NCBI GenBank assembly: GCA_020846745.1
Contig: JADLDI010000096.1
Location: 1 to 64,000 of the forward strand
Origin: Bryobacterales bacterium
GTDB taxonomy: Bacteria; Acidobacteriota; Terriglobia; Bryobacterales; Bryobacteraceae
Direction: 5' to 3'
Length of the DNA stretch: 64,000 bases
In this document: in pieces, positions 34,611 to 44,309 of the stretch
Layout of the letters: every line of letters begins with the position of its first letter
How positions within the stretch are numbered: the first letter of the stretch is position 1
Notes under the pieces: model-generated
Told to the model about the DNA's origin: nothing
The model's input: the letters and a program-made list of their open reading frames with translations, nothing else
The model's database searches: none
Translations under genes and position numbers: made by a program

Positions 34611-36563
34611 CTCGAGATTGCGCCGCGCGGCCGCGTGTTGCGGGTTCGCTTTCAAAGCTTGTTCGAACTTCCTGCGGGCATCGGCAGCCTTCCCCCGGCG
34701 CGCCAGCGCTGTGCCCCAATTGTTCCATGCGTCCGCATTCTGTGGGTTCAGCCGCAGCGCTTCGGCATAGTGCGGTTCCGCGGCGTCCACCGCACCCAGG
34801 CGAGCGAGCAACACGCCGAGGTCGTAGTGGGCGCTCGCGAACGCCGGGTCCAATTTTATCGCCGCTTCCAGTTCTGCGATCGCCTCACGTTCGCGATTCG
34901 TCCGTGCCAGTATGCCGGCGCGGTTGTAGTGTGCCGCTGTGAGTTCCGGTTGCCGTTCGATGGCCGCCCGATACTCCTGCTCGGCTTCGGCCGGCTTGCC
35001 CTGAGCTTCAAGCAATCGGCCCAAGCTGTTGTGCGCCTCGGCCAGTCCAGGCTGCAGCGCGATTGCCCTGCGAATCTCCTGTTCCGCGGTCTTGGTGTCG
35101 CCGGCCGCGGCGCGAACAACGCCCAACCCTAGCTGCGCACCGGCAAAACGGTCGTCTATCGCCAGGGCCGCTTTGTACTCCACTTCGGCCTGCGCGAACT
35201 GGCCTTGCTTCAGCAGCGCTTCTGCCAGCCCCGTGTGCCACGACCCTAATGGAATGTGGTGCAGCATGCCCCGGTACAAAGTTTCGGCGCTCTTGAAGTC
35301 GCCGTTCGCCGCAGCCATTTCGGCGTGACGCTCCCAGGCGGTGAAATCGTCCGGCCACGCGCGCACCCGTCGTTGCCAGCTTTCCCAGGCCGCTTGCCAG
35401 TCTGCCGCCGCCGTGCTTTCCCCAACCGCCGCCAAGTGGGCACTCGTGAACGGAGCGCGGCTCACCAGCGCACGAACGTCGCGATATAACCGGCGCTCGT
35501 CCCAACCGCTCACCTCAATCGACGGCTGCTTCGCCGCCGGCGCGATCTGCCGCGCGATCGACGAAGCAAGCAGCGCGTTGCCTTCCGGCCGTAGGTGCAC
35601 ATGCTCCCAGAAGTACTTGCGCGAAGGCTCGATCGCGCGCTCCGCATCCACTAGTTCTGCTCCGGTTTCCGCCGCGACCTCGCGGATCGTACGGTTGATC
35701 CGAGAATCGGCGCGGAACCGTAACTGGTCCAGATCGCGAGCCTTGGCGTAGTCGCCCGCTGCATAGGCCTGTGCCGCCGCGCCGTCGGGCGAAGCAAACG
35801 GCGGGCAATCTCGCAAGTTAACGGCGACGGTTGAGATGACCACCCGCGCTCCAGCCTTTTGGCCAGCGCGCACGATGTCGCGGGCGTTCGCCCGGAAATG
35901 CGCGTACACGCGCTCTAGCTGCGGATCGCCCGCCGCAACCGTCCGGTCCTTGAACAGCTCCAGTCCGCGCCACTCCCCGCCGGTCACCGGTTTCGGCATG
36001 ATCCAATCGGAAAACGTTTGACCCGAACGCCAGCCCTTCAGCCAGATCTGTGTGCGTATCACCGGTAGGGGCGACAGGTTCCCAAACACCGTACCGGCGC
36101 CGAACGGACCTACCACTTCGTTGTTGCCTATGTAGATCACGAAGACGTCCGGCTGCAGTCGCGCGCACTCGGAGGCGATCTGCCGGATAGCGTGGGAGTT
36201 GATCGCGGTCATAGCCGCGTTGATCACTTCCCACTCTTCCCCCAACGACGATCTAAGCTGGGCGGCCAAGCCATAGGCCGGATCCGGGAAGCCCATCGCC
36301 GCCGATTCGCCCAGCACAAATAACCGCTTCTTCCGTTTGGCTTCCTGCACAACGGCGGGCGCTGGGGTTCTGGCGATCTCACGCGGGAACCAACGCCAAC
36401 CATACTTCTCGTTCGTTACCCAGGCGCCGCCATGCCGAATGAAGAATTCCGGCTCAAAGCCGAATCGCAAGGCGCGCGCGGCCAGTTCTACTGCGGAAAG
36501 GAAGATGACTGGTGAAACGACGATCAAAACCGCAGAAAAAACGATTTCGCGGAATCGGGCCAC
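34593..36563 (-). CDS. SGNH-hydrolase-like protein with TPR repeats
   Basis: A 656-aa protein from GTG 36563 with an N-terminal membrane segment (about residues 9-30). The SGNH-type region shows GESAAMGF (GES in place of GDS) near residue 87, IYIGNNEVVG near 147 and WEHVHLRPEGN near 315 carrying the His. From about residue 390 to the end there are repeated TPR units, such as GLAEAHNSLGRLLEAQGKPAEAEQEYRAAI. It may be a membrane-anchored esterase or acyl-sugar enzyme with a protein-interaction tail. The substrate is unknown. Confidence 0.8.
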   Translation of the reverse strand: MARFREIVFSAVLIVVSPVIFLSAVELAARALRFGFEPEFFIRHGGAWVTNEKYGWRWFPREIARTPAPAVVQEAKRKKRLFVLGESAAMGFPDPAYGLAAQLRSSLGEEWEVINAAMTAINSHAIRQIASECARLQPDVFVIYIGNNEVVGPFGAGTVFGNLSPLPVIRTQIWLKGWRSGQTFSDWIMPKPVTGGEWRGLELFKDRTVAAGDPQLERVYAHFRANARDIVRAGQKAGARVVISTVAVNLRDCPPFASPDGAAAQAYAAGDYAKARDLDQLRFRADSRINRTIREVAAETGAELVDAERAIEPSRKYFWEHVHLRPEGNALLASSIARQIAPAAKQPSIEVSGWDERRLYRDVRALVSRAPFTSAHLAAVGESTAAADWQAAWESWQRRVRAWPDDFTAWERHAEMAAANGDFKSAETLYRGMLHHIPLGSWHTGLAEALLKQGQFAQAEVEYKAALAIDDRFAGAQLGLGVVRAAAGDTKTAEQEIRRAIALQPGLAEAHNSLGRLLEAQGKPAEAEQEYRAAIERQPELTAAHYNRAGILARTNREREAIAELEAAIKLDPAFASAHYDLGVLLARLGAVDAAEPHYAEALRLNPQNADAWNNWGTALARRGKAADARRKFEQALKANPQHAAARRNLELLARP

Positions 36564-36665
36564 TCTCCATCATATGCTTGTTGCATACAATCTGAATCTG
36601 TGACACTCTAACTGGAATCGGCTCGTGTCTATTGGCCGGTACTTTTTCCTGGGAGTTGAGTTGTC

Positions 36666-39600
36666 ATGCGAATTCTCGCAGCGTTCCTGCTGGCCGGCTT
36701 AGCGCTTTTGGCGCAGTCGGATCTGTCCACAATCCGCGGCGTCGTTACCGATCAATCCGGCGCCGTTGTCCCGAACTTAAACATTACGCTTACCAACCTC
36801 GACCGTAACACCACGCGAACCACCTCAACCACTACCGAAGGCACCTACGAAATCCCGTTCCTTGTTCCCGGCCTTTACAAGCTAACAGCCGTTGGCGCGG
36901 GTTTCAAGGAATACGTCGCCGACCAGATCCGCATCACCAGCCGCGAAACACGCCGCATCGACGTTGGAATGGAAGTCGGCCAGGTGGGCACCTCGGTCAG
37001 CGTTAGCGCCGAAGTGGCCGCCATCGAAACCGAAGGCGCGCAGGTGGCCGACGGATTCAACAACAAGAAATTCGTCGACTCTCCGCTCAGCAGCTCGAGC
37101 TTCTTTCCGCAGGCATTCATGACCACGCTGCCCAACGTACAAACCAACATGGGCGGCTGGGGGTTGCGCTTCGCCGGCCAGGGATCGAACAGCAACAACA
37201 TTGCCGAGTCGATGGACGGCGTCATCAGCGACGGTCCGGTGAACCTGGTGCAGAACATGTTCGACTTTGAAGAACTCCAGGTGGTGGCCGTCAACAACTC
37301 CGCCGAGTTCAGCCGCGTCGCCAATTTCACCATGACCGGCCGCGGCGGCACCAACCAGTTCCATGGCCGTATCTGGTACGACGTCACCAACTCCGCTCTC
37401 AACGCGCGCAACACCTTCGCGCCTTACAAGGTTCCGTACAAAGATCACCGCGGCGCAGGCTCCGTCAGCGGCCCCATCATCAAGAACAAGACGTTCTTCT
37501 ACGGCTCCTACAACATCGTCCGTATCCCCTCCAGCACCTTCTACAATCGCAACGTACCCACCTCGGCCATGCGCAATGGCGACTTCTCGGCCATCGCAAC
37601 CGCTGCGGCGCCGGTCCGTGACCCGCTGACGATGGTGAACGGTGTGCCGTCGACGGGCACCCCTTTCCCAGGCAACGTCATTCCTACCAACCGGATCAAT
37701 GCCATGTCAAAGCTGATCCAGGACACCTATATTCCGGCGCCGAATCAGCTCGCCCCCGGCGCCCGCACCAATAATTACGGCTTCCTCCACCCGTGGCCCA
37801 CTGACCTTTTCAAGTGGGACTCCCTCACCGGCCGTATCGACCATAACTTCAGCGAGAAGAACACGCTCTTCGCGCGTTACATCAACCGCCTCACACCCTA
37901 TGTGCTGGCCGGTTCGTTCCCGCAGGTCGGCACTTGGACGCGCGCCCGTAACCATCACTCGATCGTCGCCAGCGACACTCACGTCTTCTCGCCCGGACTG
38001 GTCAATACCTTCCGCTGGGGCTGGATCAAAGACTATTTCTTCGACGGCGATACCATCGACGGTTACACCCCCATCAAGGGAGATGCCGTGGTTAAATCGC
38101 TCGGCCTGCAGGGCGTGAACCCGCAGGGCTTCAGCGCCATGGGCTTCCCGACAATCACCGTCACCGGCATCCAGCAGCTTCGCGTGCAGCCGGGTGGTGT
38201 CGCTCAGGACATCAACATCCACTCCTTCGCGAACACCACGTCCTACTCGTTTGGCGGCCATGTACTGAAGTTCGGCGCCGAAGTCCGCACGTGGCGCGAT
38301 TACAACGATGTAATCCCCGAAAACACTTACGGCAACTTCAGCTTCGACGGATCGCTCTCGGGACAGCCGTACGCCGACTTCCTGCTGGGGCTCCCGTCCA
38401 CCTCCAGCCGCATCGATCCACTGCGTGACCGCACACGCCGTGCCGCCGAAATCGGACTTTATATCAATGACACCTGGAAGGTGAACCGCAAGCTTACGCT
38501 CGATTACGGTCTCCGCTGGGATTACTTCAAGAGCCCCTACTACACCGACAACCTGATGTTCAACTGGGATCCGGTGTCGGGGGCTGTCATTGTTCCGCAG
38601 GAATCCCTCGGCAAGATCAGCCCGCTCTATCCCACCAACACGATTACCGTGAAACCCGGCCAGGTGGTGCCTGACCCGTATAAGAAGAACTTCCGGCCCC
38701 GGACGGGTATCGCCTACCGCATCACCGACACCTTCGTCATCCGCGGCGGCTACGGCCAGTACAGCGAATCGCTCGGCGCCCTCACGATGATGAACACCGG
38801 CGCGGGCCCGTACCGCATCGCCGACACCTTTGTGAACCTCGACCAGCTTCGCGCCGGGCGGGCGCCCTTCTCCTTCCCGAATCCGTTCCCGGCCGCCGGC
38901 GGCGCACTTGTCGCGTCGTCCCAGAGCGTGACCGGGTTCCCGAATCAGACCCGGAACGGCGTTATTCACCAGTTCAACGCCACCCTCGAAAAGGAAATCC
39001 ATAAACTGGGCTTCCGGCTGTCGTACATCGGCTCGCGCAGCAACGGGCTGAACTACACGCTTTCCACCAATAAGCCCGCTCCGAGCCTCACGCCGTTCAC
39101 GGCCGCCCGCCGTCCTTATCCGCAGTTCATCGGGACGACCTTTTGGCAGAACGACGGCAAAGCCAAGTACGACTCCGCTCAGATTGAAGTCACCAAGCGC
39201 TATGGTTGGGCACAGTTCAACGGCCACTACACGCTCTCCAATTCCATGGCCAACTATCTCAACCTGGAGAACCCCTACAAGCACGACTACTGGAATCGCG
39301 ATCAGTACAATGCCCGCAACCGCGCGGTGATCACCACCAATTGGGATCTTCCGTTCGGGAAAGGCAAGAAGTTCCTGAGCGCGATGCCCAAGGGCCTCAA
39401 CTACGCCCTCGGCGGCTGGCAGGCGCAGACGGTCCACTACTTCCAGGGCGGCCAGTATTTCACGCCCAGCTACTCGAGTCTCGATCCGTCGAACACTAAC
39501 ACCTTCGGCGGTATTCCGGACCGCATTGCCGACGGCAACCTCGACCGTGGCACCCGTTCGATCCAGCGCTGGTTCGATCCCTCGGCCTTCACGACCCCGC

Positions 39601-39887
39601 AACCCGGCCGCTTCGGCAACTCCGGCGTCAACATTCTGCAAGGCCCCGGCCTCAACCTGCACCATCTGGCGCTCACCAAGGATTTCCCGATCACCGAGCG
39701 GTGGAAGGTCATCCTCCAGGGCAGCATCAACAACATCTTCAATCACCCCCACTACAACTACCCGAACGCTAACATCTCGGTGCCGGGTCAGGTGGGCCAG
39801 TTGTTCCAGACGCAGGAAGGCGGCGGCCAGGCTCGCGAAGTCAGCGACGCGCGCCACGTCTTTCTCCGCCTGCGTATTGAGTTTTAA
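36666..39887 (+). CDS. TonB-dependent receptor with carboxypeptidase-regulatory domain
   Basis: A 1073-aa outer-membrane protein of the Oar-like type typical of Acidobacteria. A signal peptide (1-16) is followed by a carboxypeptidase-regulatory/CnaB domain (about 20-100; GVVTDQSGAVVPNLNITLTN, then LVPGLYKLTAVGAGF). The plug region lies at about 130-230, and the rest is a long beta-barrel ending in an aromatic C terminus (RLRIEF). It likely imports or docks a large substrate with TonB energy. A GGGAG ribosome-binding site precedes ATG 36666. The two ceramidase-like genes start 9 nt downstream, suggesting a combined uptake and degradation operon. Confidence 0.92.
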   Translation: MRILAAFLLAGLALLAQSDLSTIRGVVTDQSGAVVPNLNITLTNLDRNTTRTTSTTTEGTYEIPFLVPGLYKLTAVGAGFKEYVADQIRITSRETRRIDVGMEVGQVGTSVSVSAEVAAIETEGAQVADGFNNKKFVDSPLSSSSFFPQAFMTTLPNVQTNMGGWGLRFAGQGSNSNNIAESMDGVISDGPVNLVQNMFDFEELQVVAVNNSAEFSRVANFTMTGRGGTNQFHGRIWYDVTNSALNARNTFAPYKVPYKDHRGAGSVSGPIIKNKTFFYGSYNIVRIPSSTFYNRNVPTSAMRNGDFSAIATAAAPVRDPLTMVNGVPSTGTPFPGNVIPTNRINAMSKLIQDTYIPAPNQLAPGARTNNYGFLHPWPTDLFKWDSLTGRIDHNFSEKNTLFARYINRLTPYVLAGSFPQVGTWTRARNHHSIVASDTHVFSPGLVNTFRWGWIKDYFFDGDTIDGYTPIKGDAVVKSLGLQGVNPQGFSAMGFPTITVTGIQQLRVQPGGVAQDINIHSFANTTSYSFGGHVLKFGAEVRTWRDYNDVIPENTYGNFSFDGSLSGQPYADFLLGLPSTSSRIDPLRDRTRRAAEIGLYINDTWKVNRKLTLDYGLRWDYFKSPYYTDNLMFNWDPVSGAVIVPQESLGKISPLYPTNTITVKPGQVVPDPYKKNFRPRTGIAYRITDTFVIRGGYGQYSESLGALTMMNTGAGPYRIADTFVNLDQLRAGRAPFSFPNPFPAAGGALVASSQSVTGFPNQTRNGVIHQFNATLEKEIHKLGFRLSYIGSRSNGLNYTLSTNKPAPSLTPFTAARRPYPQFIGTTFWQNDGKAKYDSAQIEVTKRYGWAQFNGHYTLSNSMANYLNLENPYKHDYWNRDQYNARNRAVITTNWDLPFGKGKKFLSAMPKGLNYALGGWQAQTVHYFQGGQYFTPSYSSLDPSNTNTFGGIPDRIADGNLDRGTRSIQRWFDPSAFTTPQPGRFGNSGVNILQGPGLNLHHLALTKDFPITERWKVILQGSINNIFNHPHYNYPNANISVPGQVGQLFQTQEGGGQAREVSDARHVFLRLRIEF

Positions 39888-39896
39888 GCTGTACGC

Positions 39897-41267
39897 ATGC
39901 GGCCGTTCTTTCTCATTCTCGTTGCCACTGCCGCCGCGTGGGCCGACCAACTTCAGGTCGGCCGCGCGGCGGTCGTCATTACGCCCGAACCTGGAACCCC
40001 CATGGCGGGCTATTACTCCATTCGTTTAGCTACCGGCACACACGACGATCTGCAAGCCAAAGCGATCGTCTTTGCCAAAGATGGCAAGAAGGCGGCCATG
40101 GTCGCTTGCGACCTGGTTGCGATTCCCGCTCACACAGTCGAAGAAGCTCGCCGGCTTGCGTCGCAGTCCACAGGGATTCCGGGCGAAAACATCATCATCA
40201 GCGCCACGCACTCCCATACCGGACCGATCATCATCGGCCGCGGTGCGCGTGACGCTCAATACGGCGGCAACCATCCGGCCGTTAAGAGGTTCATGGAAGG
40301 CCTGCCCGGCAAGATCGCCGAAGCCATCGGCAAGGCCAACGCCGCGCTTACGCCCGCGCGGGCATCGGTCGGTGTCGGCAAAGACGGTTCCGTCGCCTTC
40401 AACCGCCGCTTCCATATGAAGGACGGCTCGGTGGGTTGGAACCCCGGCAAGCTCAACCCGAACATCCTGCGCGTGGCGGGTCCCATCGATCCGGACGTCG
40501 CGGTCGCATTGTTTGAAACCACCGACGGCAAGCCGCTCGCCACCTATGTGAACTACGCTTGCCACCTCGATACGGTTGGCGGCACCGAATGGTCCGCGGA
40601 CTATCCTTATACACTGTCGAAGATCCTGGGCGGCGTCAAAGGCAATGACATGTTGACGCTGTTCACCATCGGCACGGCGGGCAACATCAACCATGTCGAC
40701 GTCACGAATAAGCTTCCGCAGAAGGGGCACCAGGAAGCGGCACGCATCGGCACGGTTCTCGCGGGCGAAGTCCTCAAGACGTACACGCGCCTCACCCCCG
40801 TTGAAGATGCCCCGCTGGTCACTCGCCGCGAACGCATCCAACTCGCTCCGGCGAAGGTGACGCCCACCGATGTCGATCGGGCCAAGACCATCGCGGCCAA
40901 GGTCGGCACCGCCGACAATCCCAAGTTCATCGACACCGTGTTCGCCTTCAAGGCGCTCGATGCCGAGGCCCGCAAAGGCCAAGCCTACGATACCGACATT
41001 CAAGTGATCTCGCTGGGTAAGCAAGCCGCTTGGGTATCGTTGCCCGGCGAAGTGTTTGTGGAACTCGGCCAGGCCATCAAACAGGCATCGCCGTTCCCGA
41101 TCACGATCGTTGTGGAACTCGCGCACGGCCCCACCACCTATATCCCGAATCGCGCCGCGTTCCCGCAGGGCAATTACGAAGTGGTCAGCTCGCGTTGCGA
41201 CATCGGCTCCGGCGAGCACCTCGTCGAGACCGCCGTCAAACTCTTGAAGGAGGCCTACCAGCAGTGA
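39897..41267 (+). CDS. Neutral-ceramidase-like secreted protein 1
   Basis: A 456-aa protein with a signal peptide (1-17). The N-terminal alkaline ceramidase domain is recognisable by QVGRAAVVITPEPGTPMAGYYS and by SATHSHTGP with the metal-binding His cluster near residue 104. A NYACHLDTVGG segment near 220 supplies another metal His. Family members hydrolyse the amide bond of ceramide; in Acidobacteria most such proteins are uncharacterised. It is 9 nt after the TonB receptor gene and overlaps its paralogue by 4 nt (GTGA). Confidence 0.85.
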   Translation: MRPFFLILVATAAAWADQLQVGRAAVVITPEPGTPMAGYYSIRLATGTHDDLQAKAIVFAKDGKKAAMVACDLVAIPAHTVEEARRLASQSTGIPGENIIISATHSHTGPIIIGRGARDAQYGGNHPAVKRFMEGLPGKIAEAIGKANAALTPARASVGVGKDGSVAFNRRFHMKDGSVGWNPGKLNPNILRVAGPIDPDVAVALFETTDGKPLATYVNYACHLDTVGGTEWSADYPYTLSKILGGVKGNDMLTLFTIGTAGNINHVDVTNKLPQKGHQEAARIGTVLAGEVLKTYTRLTPVEDAPLVTRRERIQLAPAKVTPTDVDRAKTIAAKVGTADNPKFIDTVFAFKALDAEARKGQAYDTDIQVISLGKQAAWVSLPGEVFVELGQAIKQASPFPITIVVELAHGPTTYIPNRAAFPQGNYEVVSSRCDIGSGEHLVETAVKLLKEAYQQ

Positions 41268-42769
41268 ACCGCCGTCTGTTTCTTGCCACGCTTCCCGCTC
41301 CACTGCTCGCTCAACCGCGGTGGGCGAACAATCCGACCGTGAAGGCAGGCTTTGCCGACACGGACATCACGCCCGAGATCGGCATGGAGCAGCCCGGCGG
41401 CTACGGCAAGGTGTTCCACAAGTCGATACACGACCCCTGCAAGGCGCGCGTGGCCGTGTTCGACGATGGAGTGAAGAAGTGCGCCGTCGTCGGCTTGGAC
41501 GCGCTCATCGTGCCCCGCCACCTGGTTGTTGCCGCCCGCAAAGAGATCACCGCAAAAACAGGTATCCCCGGCGAAGCTGTTTTGATCAATGCCTCGCATT
41601 CGCATTCTTCCGGACCGATCGGTATGGTCCAGCCTGGCGAGTTCGATCAGGCGCCGGAACTCATCCGCAAACTCGGCTACGAAAAGTCGTCGATGGCCGA
41701 CCCGAAGTATCTGAAACTGGTGCACCAGCGGATTGTCGAAGGCGTGGTCAAGGCGCATGACTCGCGCGCCGAGCTTGTTTGTGGCGTCGGCCTCGGCCAT
41801 GAAGACAAGGCGGCCTACAACCGCCGCCTCCGCATGACCAACGGGCGCACGTTCACGCACCCTGGCCAGCACAACCCAAATGTTATCAAGTACGCCGGAC
41901 CCATCGATCCCGAGGTCGGCGTTGTCGGTGCGTTCGACAAGTCGGGCAAGCTGGCCGGTTGCATCGTCAATTATGCCAATCACGCCACCACGTCGCCGGG
42001 CGGCATCTCGGCGAACTGGATCCAATATCTTGAAAAAGCGATCCGAGGCTTCTACGGCGAGCAGGCTGTGGTGGTGTTCATCCAGGGTACTTGCGGCGAC
42101 CTGACGCAGGTCGACAACCTCAGCCCGTACCAGAATCCGGCGGGCGAGGAATGGTCGCAGATCGTGGGCGGACGCGTCGGCGCGGAGTCGGTCCGGGTCC
42201 TGCTGTCAATGCATCGCGGCCGTCTCGCCCCCATCGACTACGCGGTGAAGACGCTGCACATCCCGCGTCGCAAACCGTCGGCCGCCAGGGTGAAGGAAGC
42301 CTACTCGCTGGTGGCGAAAGATCCGCAGGCGGTGGGCGTCACCGAATGGACTTTCGCCAAAGAGACGGTGATGCTCGACTACCTCGTTCAGCGTGAACCG
42401 AAGGCCGAGGTTGAGGTCCAGGCGATTCAAGTAGGTCCGGCGGTGTTTGTGTCGAACCCGGCGGAGTATTTCGTCGAGTTCGGCCTCGAGATCAAAGCGA
42501 AGAGCAACTTCAAGTACACCTTTCCCGCTGAACTATCGAACGGCTGTGTCGGTTACGTGCCGACGGAAGAAGCCCTCAGCCCATCGGGCGGCGGCTACGA
42601 AACGCGCCTCACGTACTATTCGAACCTGACTCCGACCGCGGGACGCGAGATCGCTCTGGCCGGCATTCAGCTGGCTAACAGTTTGAAGCCCGGCGATGAG
42701 CCGAAGGCGCCGCAAGCGAAACCCGGTACGCCGTGGGGTTACGGCAGCGTACCGGCTGAAGTGGAATAG
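41264..42769 (+). CDS. Neutral-ceramidase-like secreted protein 2
   Basis: A 501-aa paralogue of the preceding gene, from GTG 41264, which overlaps the upstream stop; an AAGGAGG ribosome-binding site lies about 10 nt before it. The N terminus NRRLFLATLPAPLLAQP resembles a short twin-arginine signal. The catalytic-domain motifs ADTDITPEIG, INASHSHSSGPIG and NYANHATTSPGG match those of the first copy. The two differ in export signal and C-terminal length, suggesting divergence after duplication. Substrate is unknown. Confidence 0.83.
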   Translation: MNRRLFLATLPAPLLAQPRWANNPTVKAGFADTDITPEIGMEQPGGYGKVFHKSIHDPCKARVAVFDDGVKKCAVVGLDALIVPRHLVVAARKEITAKTGIPGEAVLINASHSHSSGPIGMVQPGEFDQAPELIRKLGYEKSSMADPKYLKLVHQRIVEGVVKAHDSRAELVCGVGLGHEDKAAYNRRLRMTNGRTFTHPGQHNPNVIKYAGPIDPEVGVVGAFDKSGKLAGCIVNYANHATTSPGGISANWIQYLEKAIRGFYGEQAVVVFIQGTCGDLTQVDNLSPYQNPAGEEWSQIVGGRVGAESVRVLLSMHRGRLAPIDYAVKTLHIPRRKPSAARVKEAYSLVAKDPQAVGVTEWTFAKETVMLDYLVQREPKAEVEVQAIQVGPAVFVSNPAEYFVEFGLEIKAKSNFKYTFPAELSNGCVGYVPTEEALSPSGGGYETRLTYYSNLTPTAGREIALAGIQLANSLKPGDEPKAPQAKPGTPWGYGSVPAEVE

Positions 42770-42840
42770 TTCTCGGCGGGTATACAATTCAGGTCTAAGC
42801 GCATGCCGCAGAAAGCCGCATGCCGCAGAGGAGCTGAATC

Positions 42841-43248
42841 ATGCTGGGAATCAATCCTTATATCGCCTTTCAAGGCAATTGCCGGGAGGCCGTGGAGTTC
42901 TATAAGCAAGCGCTCGGAGCCAAGGTGCTGTTTTCGCAGACCTTTGGGGAATCGCCGATGCGCGACGCAGCGCCTGCCGACAAGATCATGCACTGCTCGA
43001 TCCAGGCAGGTAACTCGACGATCATGATGTGCGACGATCCGCGCCCTGGGTCGCAACCCGCGGGCGGCAACATCAGCCTGGCGATTGGACTGAACGACGC
43101 GGAGCAGGCGAAACAGGTATTCGCCAACTTGTCCGATGGCGGCGCTGTGATCATGCCGCTTGAGAAGACATTCTGGGCTGATGCGTTCGGCATGCTGACC
43201 GACCGCTTTGGCGTGAAATGGATGATCAACTGCGAAACCCGCAAGTGA
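42841..43248 (+). CDS. VOC-superfamily protein (PhnB/YjdN type)
   Basis: A 135-aa single-domain protein. INPYIAFQGNCREAVEFYKQALGAKV at the N terminus and DRFGVKWMINCE at the C terminus are the pattern of the PhnB/YjdN branch of the glyoxalase/bleomycin-resistance fold. These are small metal-binding or ligand-binding proteins of uncertain role. A GAGGAG ribosome-binding site lies 7 nt before the ATG. It stands alone between the ceramidase-like operon and a convergent gene. Confidence 0.88.
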   Translation: MLGINPYIAFQGNCREAVEFYKQALGAKVLFSQTFGESPMRDAAPADKIMHCSIQAGNSTIMMCDDPRPGSQPAGGNISLAIGLNDAEQAKQVFANLSDGGAVIMPLEKTFWADAFGMLTDRFGVKWMINCETRK

Positions 43249-43260
43249 GGCGGGTACCGG

Positions 43261-44235
43261 CTAGTTGAGCTTTTCGGTCACCGTCACTGGGGACGTGAGG
43301 CGGAAGCTGAGCCGGGTTTCAACCGGCAGTTCGGCTGCTTTGCCGCGGGTCGCCATGACGGTGCCCGCGCCGGCGGCGCCACCCGCTCCGGCCCCGATCG
43401 CAGCGCCGCGGCCACCGCCGGCAATCGCACCGATGGCGGCGCCGATCGCTGCTCCGGCGCCGATCTTGGCGGCGTCACTGCCGCGCGAGCTTTCGGCCGT
43501 CTTCACAAAGGGGGCGGTGTGCACGGTGAGGTTCTGTTTGTCGGAGGTCGTGATGGAGGTGAGCTGCAGGCCCAACTGGGCCACGCCCTTCACGCGGCCT
43601 GATTGGACCGACTGGGTGACCTTGCCGTGGACACGCGAGTTGCGTTCGGCAAGGACCAGGCCTTCAACCACCAGGGGCTGGGCGAGAGTGGCGGAGAACG
43701 AGTCGCCGTCCTTATGAGTGGCGGTCGAGATCTTCTCGCTCAACTGCACGGCGATCACGGTTCCTTCGGGAATGGTTACGCTGCGCGGCTCGGGCGGCTT
43801 GGGTGGCGGTTCCACCCGCACCGGCGCAGGGGCTGGCGCCGGCGATTCGGCGACGGGCACGGGAGCAGGGGCCGGAGCCGGGGTGGAATTGGGTTCGTTT
43901 TGCGCAGCGGGCGCGGGGGCCGGGGCGGAGAGCGGAGGGGCTTCCTGGCGGTTGCCGGCTGTGGTGGAGGTGGAAGCGGAGCCGGATTTCTTCCTGACAG
44001 GCGCGCCAACCGGCGATGCTTTGGGAGCCGGGTCGGTAGAGCGGCGCCACTTTCGCTCGGGTTCCGGCGCTTTGGCTGGTTCCGGTTCAGGCTCAGATGG
44101 CGCGGAGGGTACGGCGGACTGTGTCACCTCGCTCGGCTGAACGGGCGGCGGCGTCTCTTTGGCCGGACGCATCAGCATCACCACCCCGGCGGCTACCACC
44201 AACCCCAAGGCGAAGGCACCCAATAATTTACCCAT
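43261..44235 (-). CDS. Membrane-anchored Pro-rich protein with glycine zipper
   Basis: A 324-aa protein. An N-terminal hydrophobic helix (5-22) is followed by a long Pro/Ala/Glu-rich stretch (about 30-150), likely extended and spanning the periplasm or cell wall. A folded domain follows (about 152-240; TIPEGTVIAVQLSEKIST, then VHGKVTQSVQSGRVKG). Next is a glycine-zipper segment (about 252-292) of alternating GAGAAIGAAIG repeats, then a short C-terminal strand region. Similar proteins are common in Acidobacteria; function is unknown. The low-complexity part means similarity searches need masking. Confidence 0.7.
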   Translation of the reverse strand: MGKLLGAFALGLVVAAGVVMLMRPAKETPPPVQPSEVTQSAVPSAPSEPEPEPAKAPEPERKWRRSTDPAPKASPVGAPVRKKSGSASTSTTAGNRQEAPPLSAPAPAPAAQNEPNSTPAPAPAPVPVAESPAPAPAPVRVEPPPKPPEPRSVTIPEGTVIAVQLSEKISTATHKDGDSFSATLAQPLVVEGLVLAERNSRVHGKVTQSVQSGRVKGVAQLGLQLTSITTSDKQNLTVHTAPFVKTAESSRGSDAAKIGAGAAIGAAIGAIAGGGRGAAIGAGAGGAAGAGTVMATRGKAAELPVETRLSFRLTSPVTVTEKLN

Positions 44236-44296
44236 TTCTCACTCCACTTCTGTAAACGCGGAAACACGGGCGGGGGTTTCGGCCGTTACACACCGT

Positions 44297-44309
44297 TACA
44301 ATTAAGGAG
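44297..44309 (+). promoter_or_regulatory. -10-like box and ribosome-binding site before dusB
   Basis: TACAAT (44297-44302) ends 7 nt before the dusB ATG, and those 7 nt include AGGAG. If the box is a true -10, the transcript would start at or inside the Shine-Dalgarno sequence. Confidence 0.4.

Noticed and set aside
37707-39950. 747-codon open frame antisense to the TonB receptor
   Set aside because: The plus-strand gene has full family similarity; the antisense frame is open only because of GC-rich codon bias and has no domain-like pattern.
40026-41303. 425-codon open frame antisense to the first ceramidase-like gene
   Set aside because: No family pattern, and it is opposite a gene with a signal peptide and metal-binding motifs.
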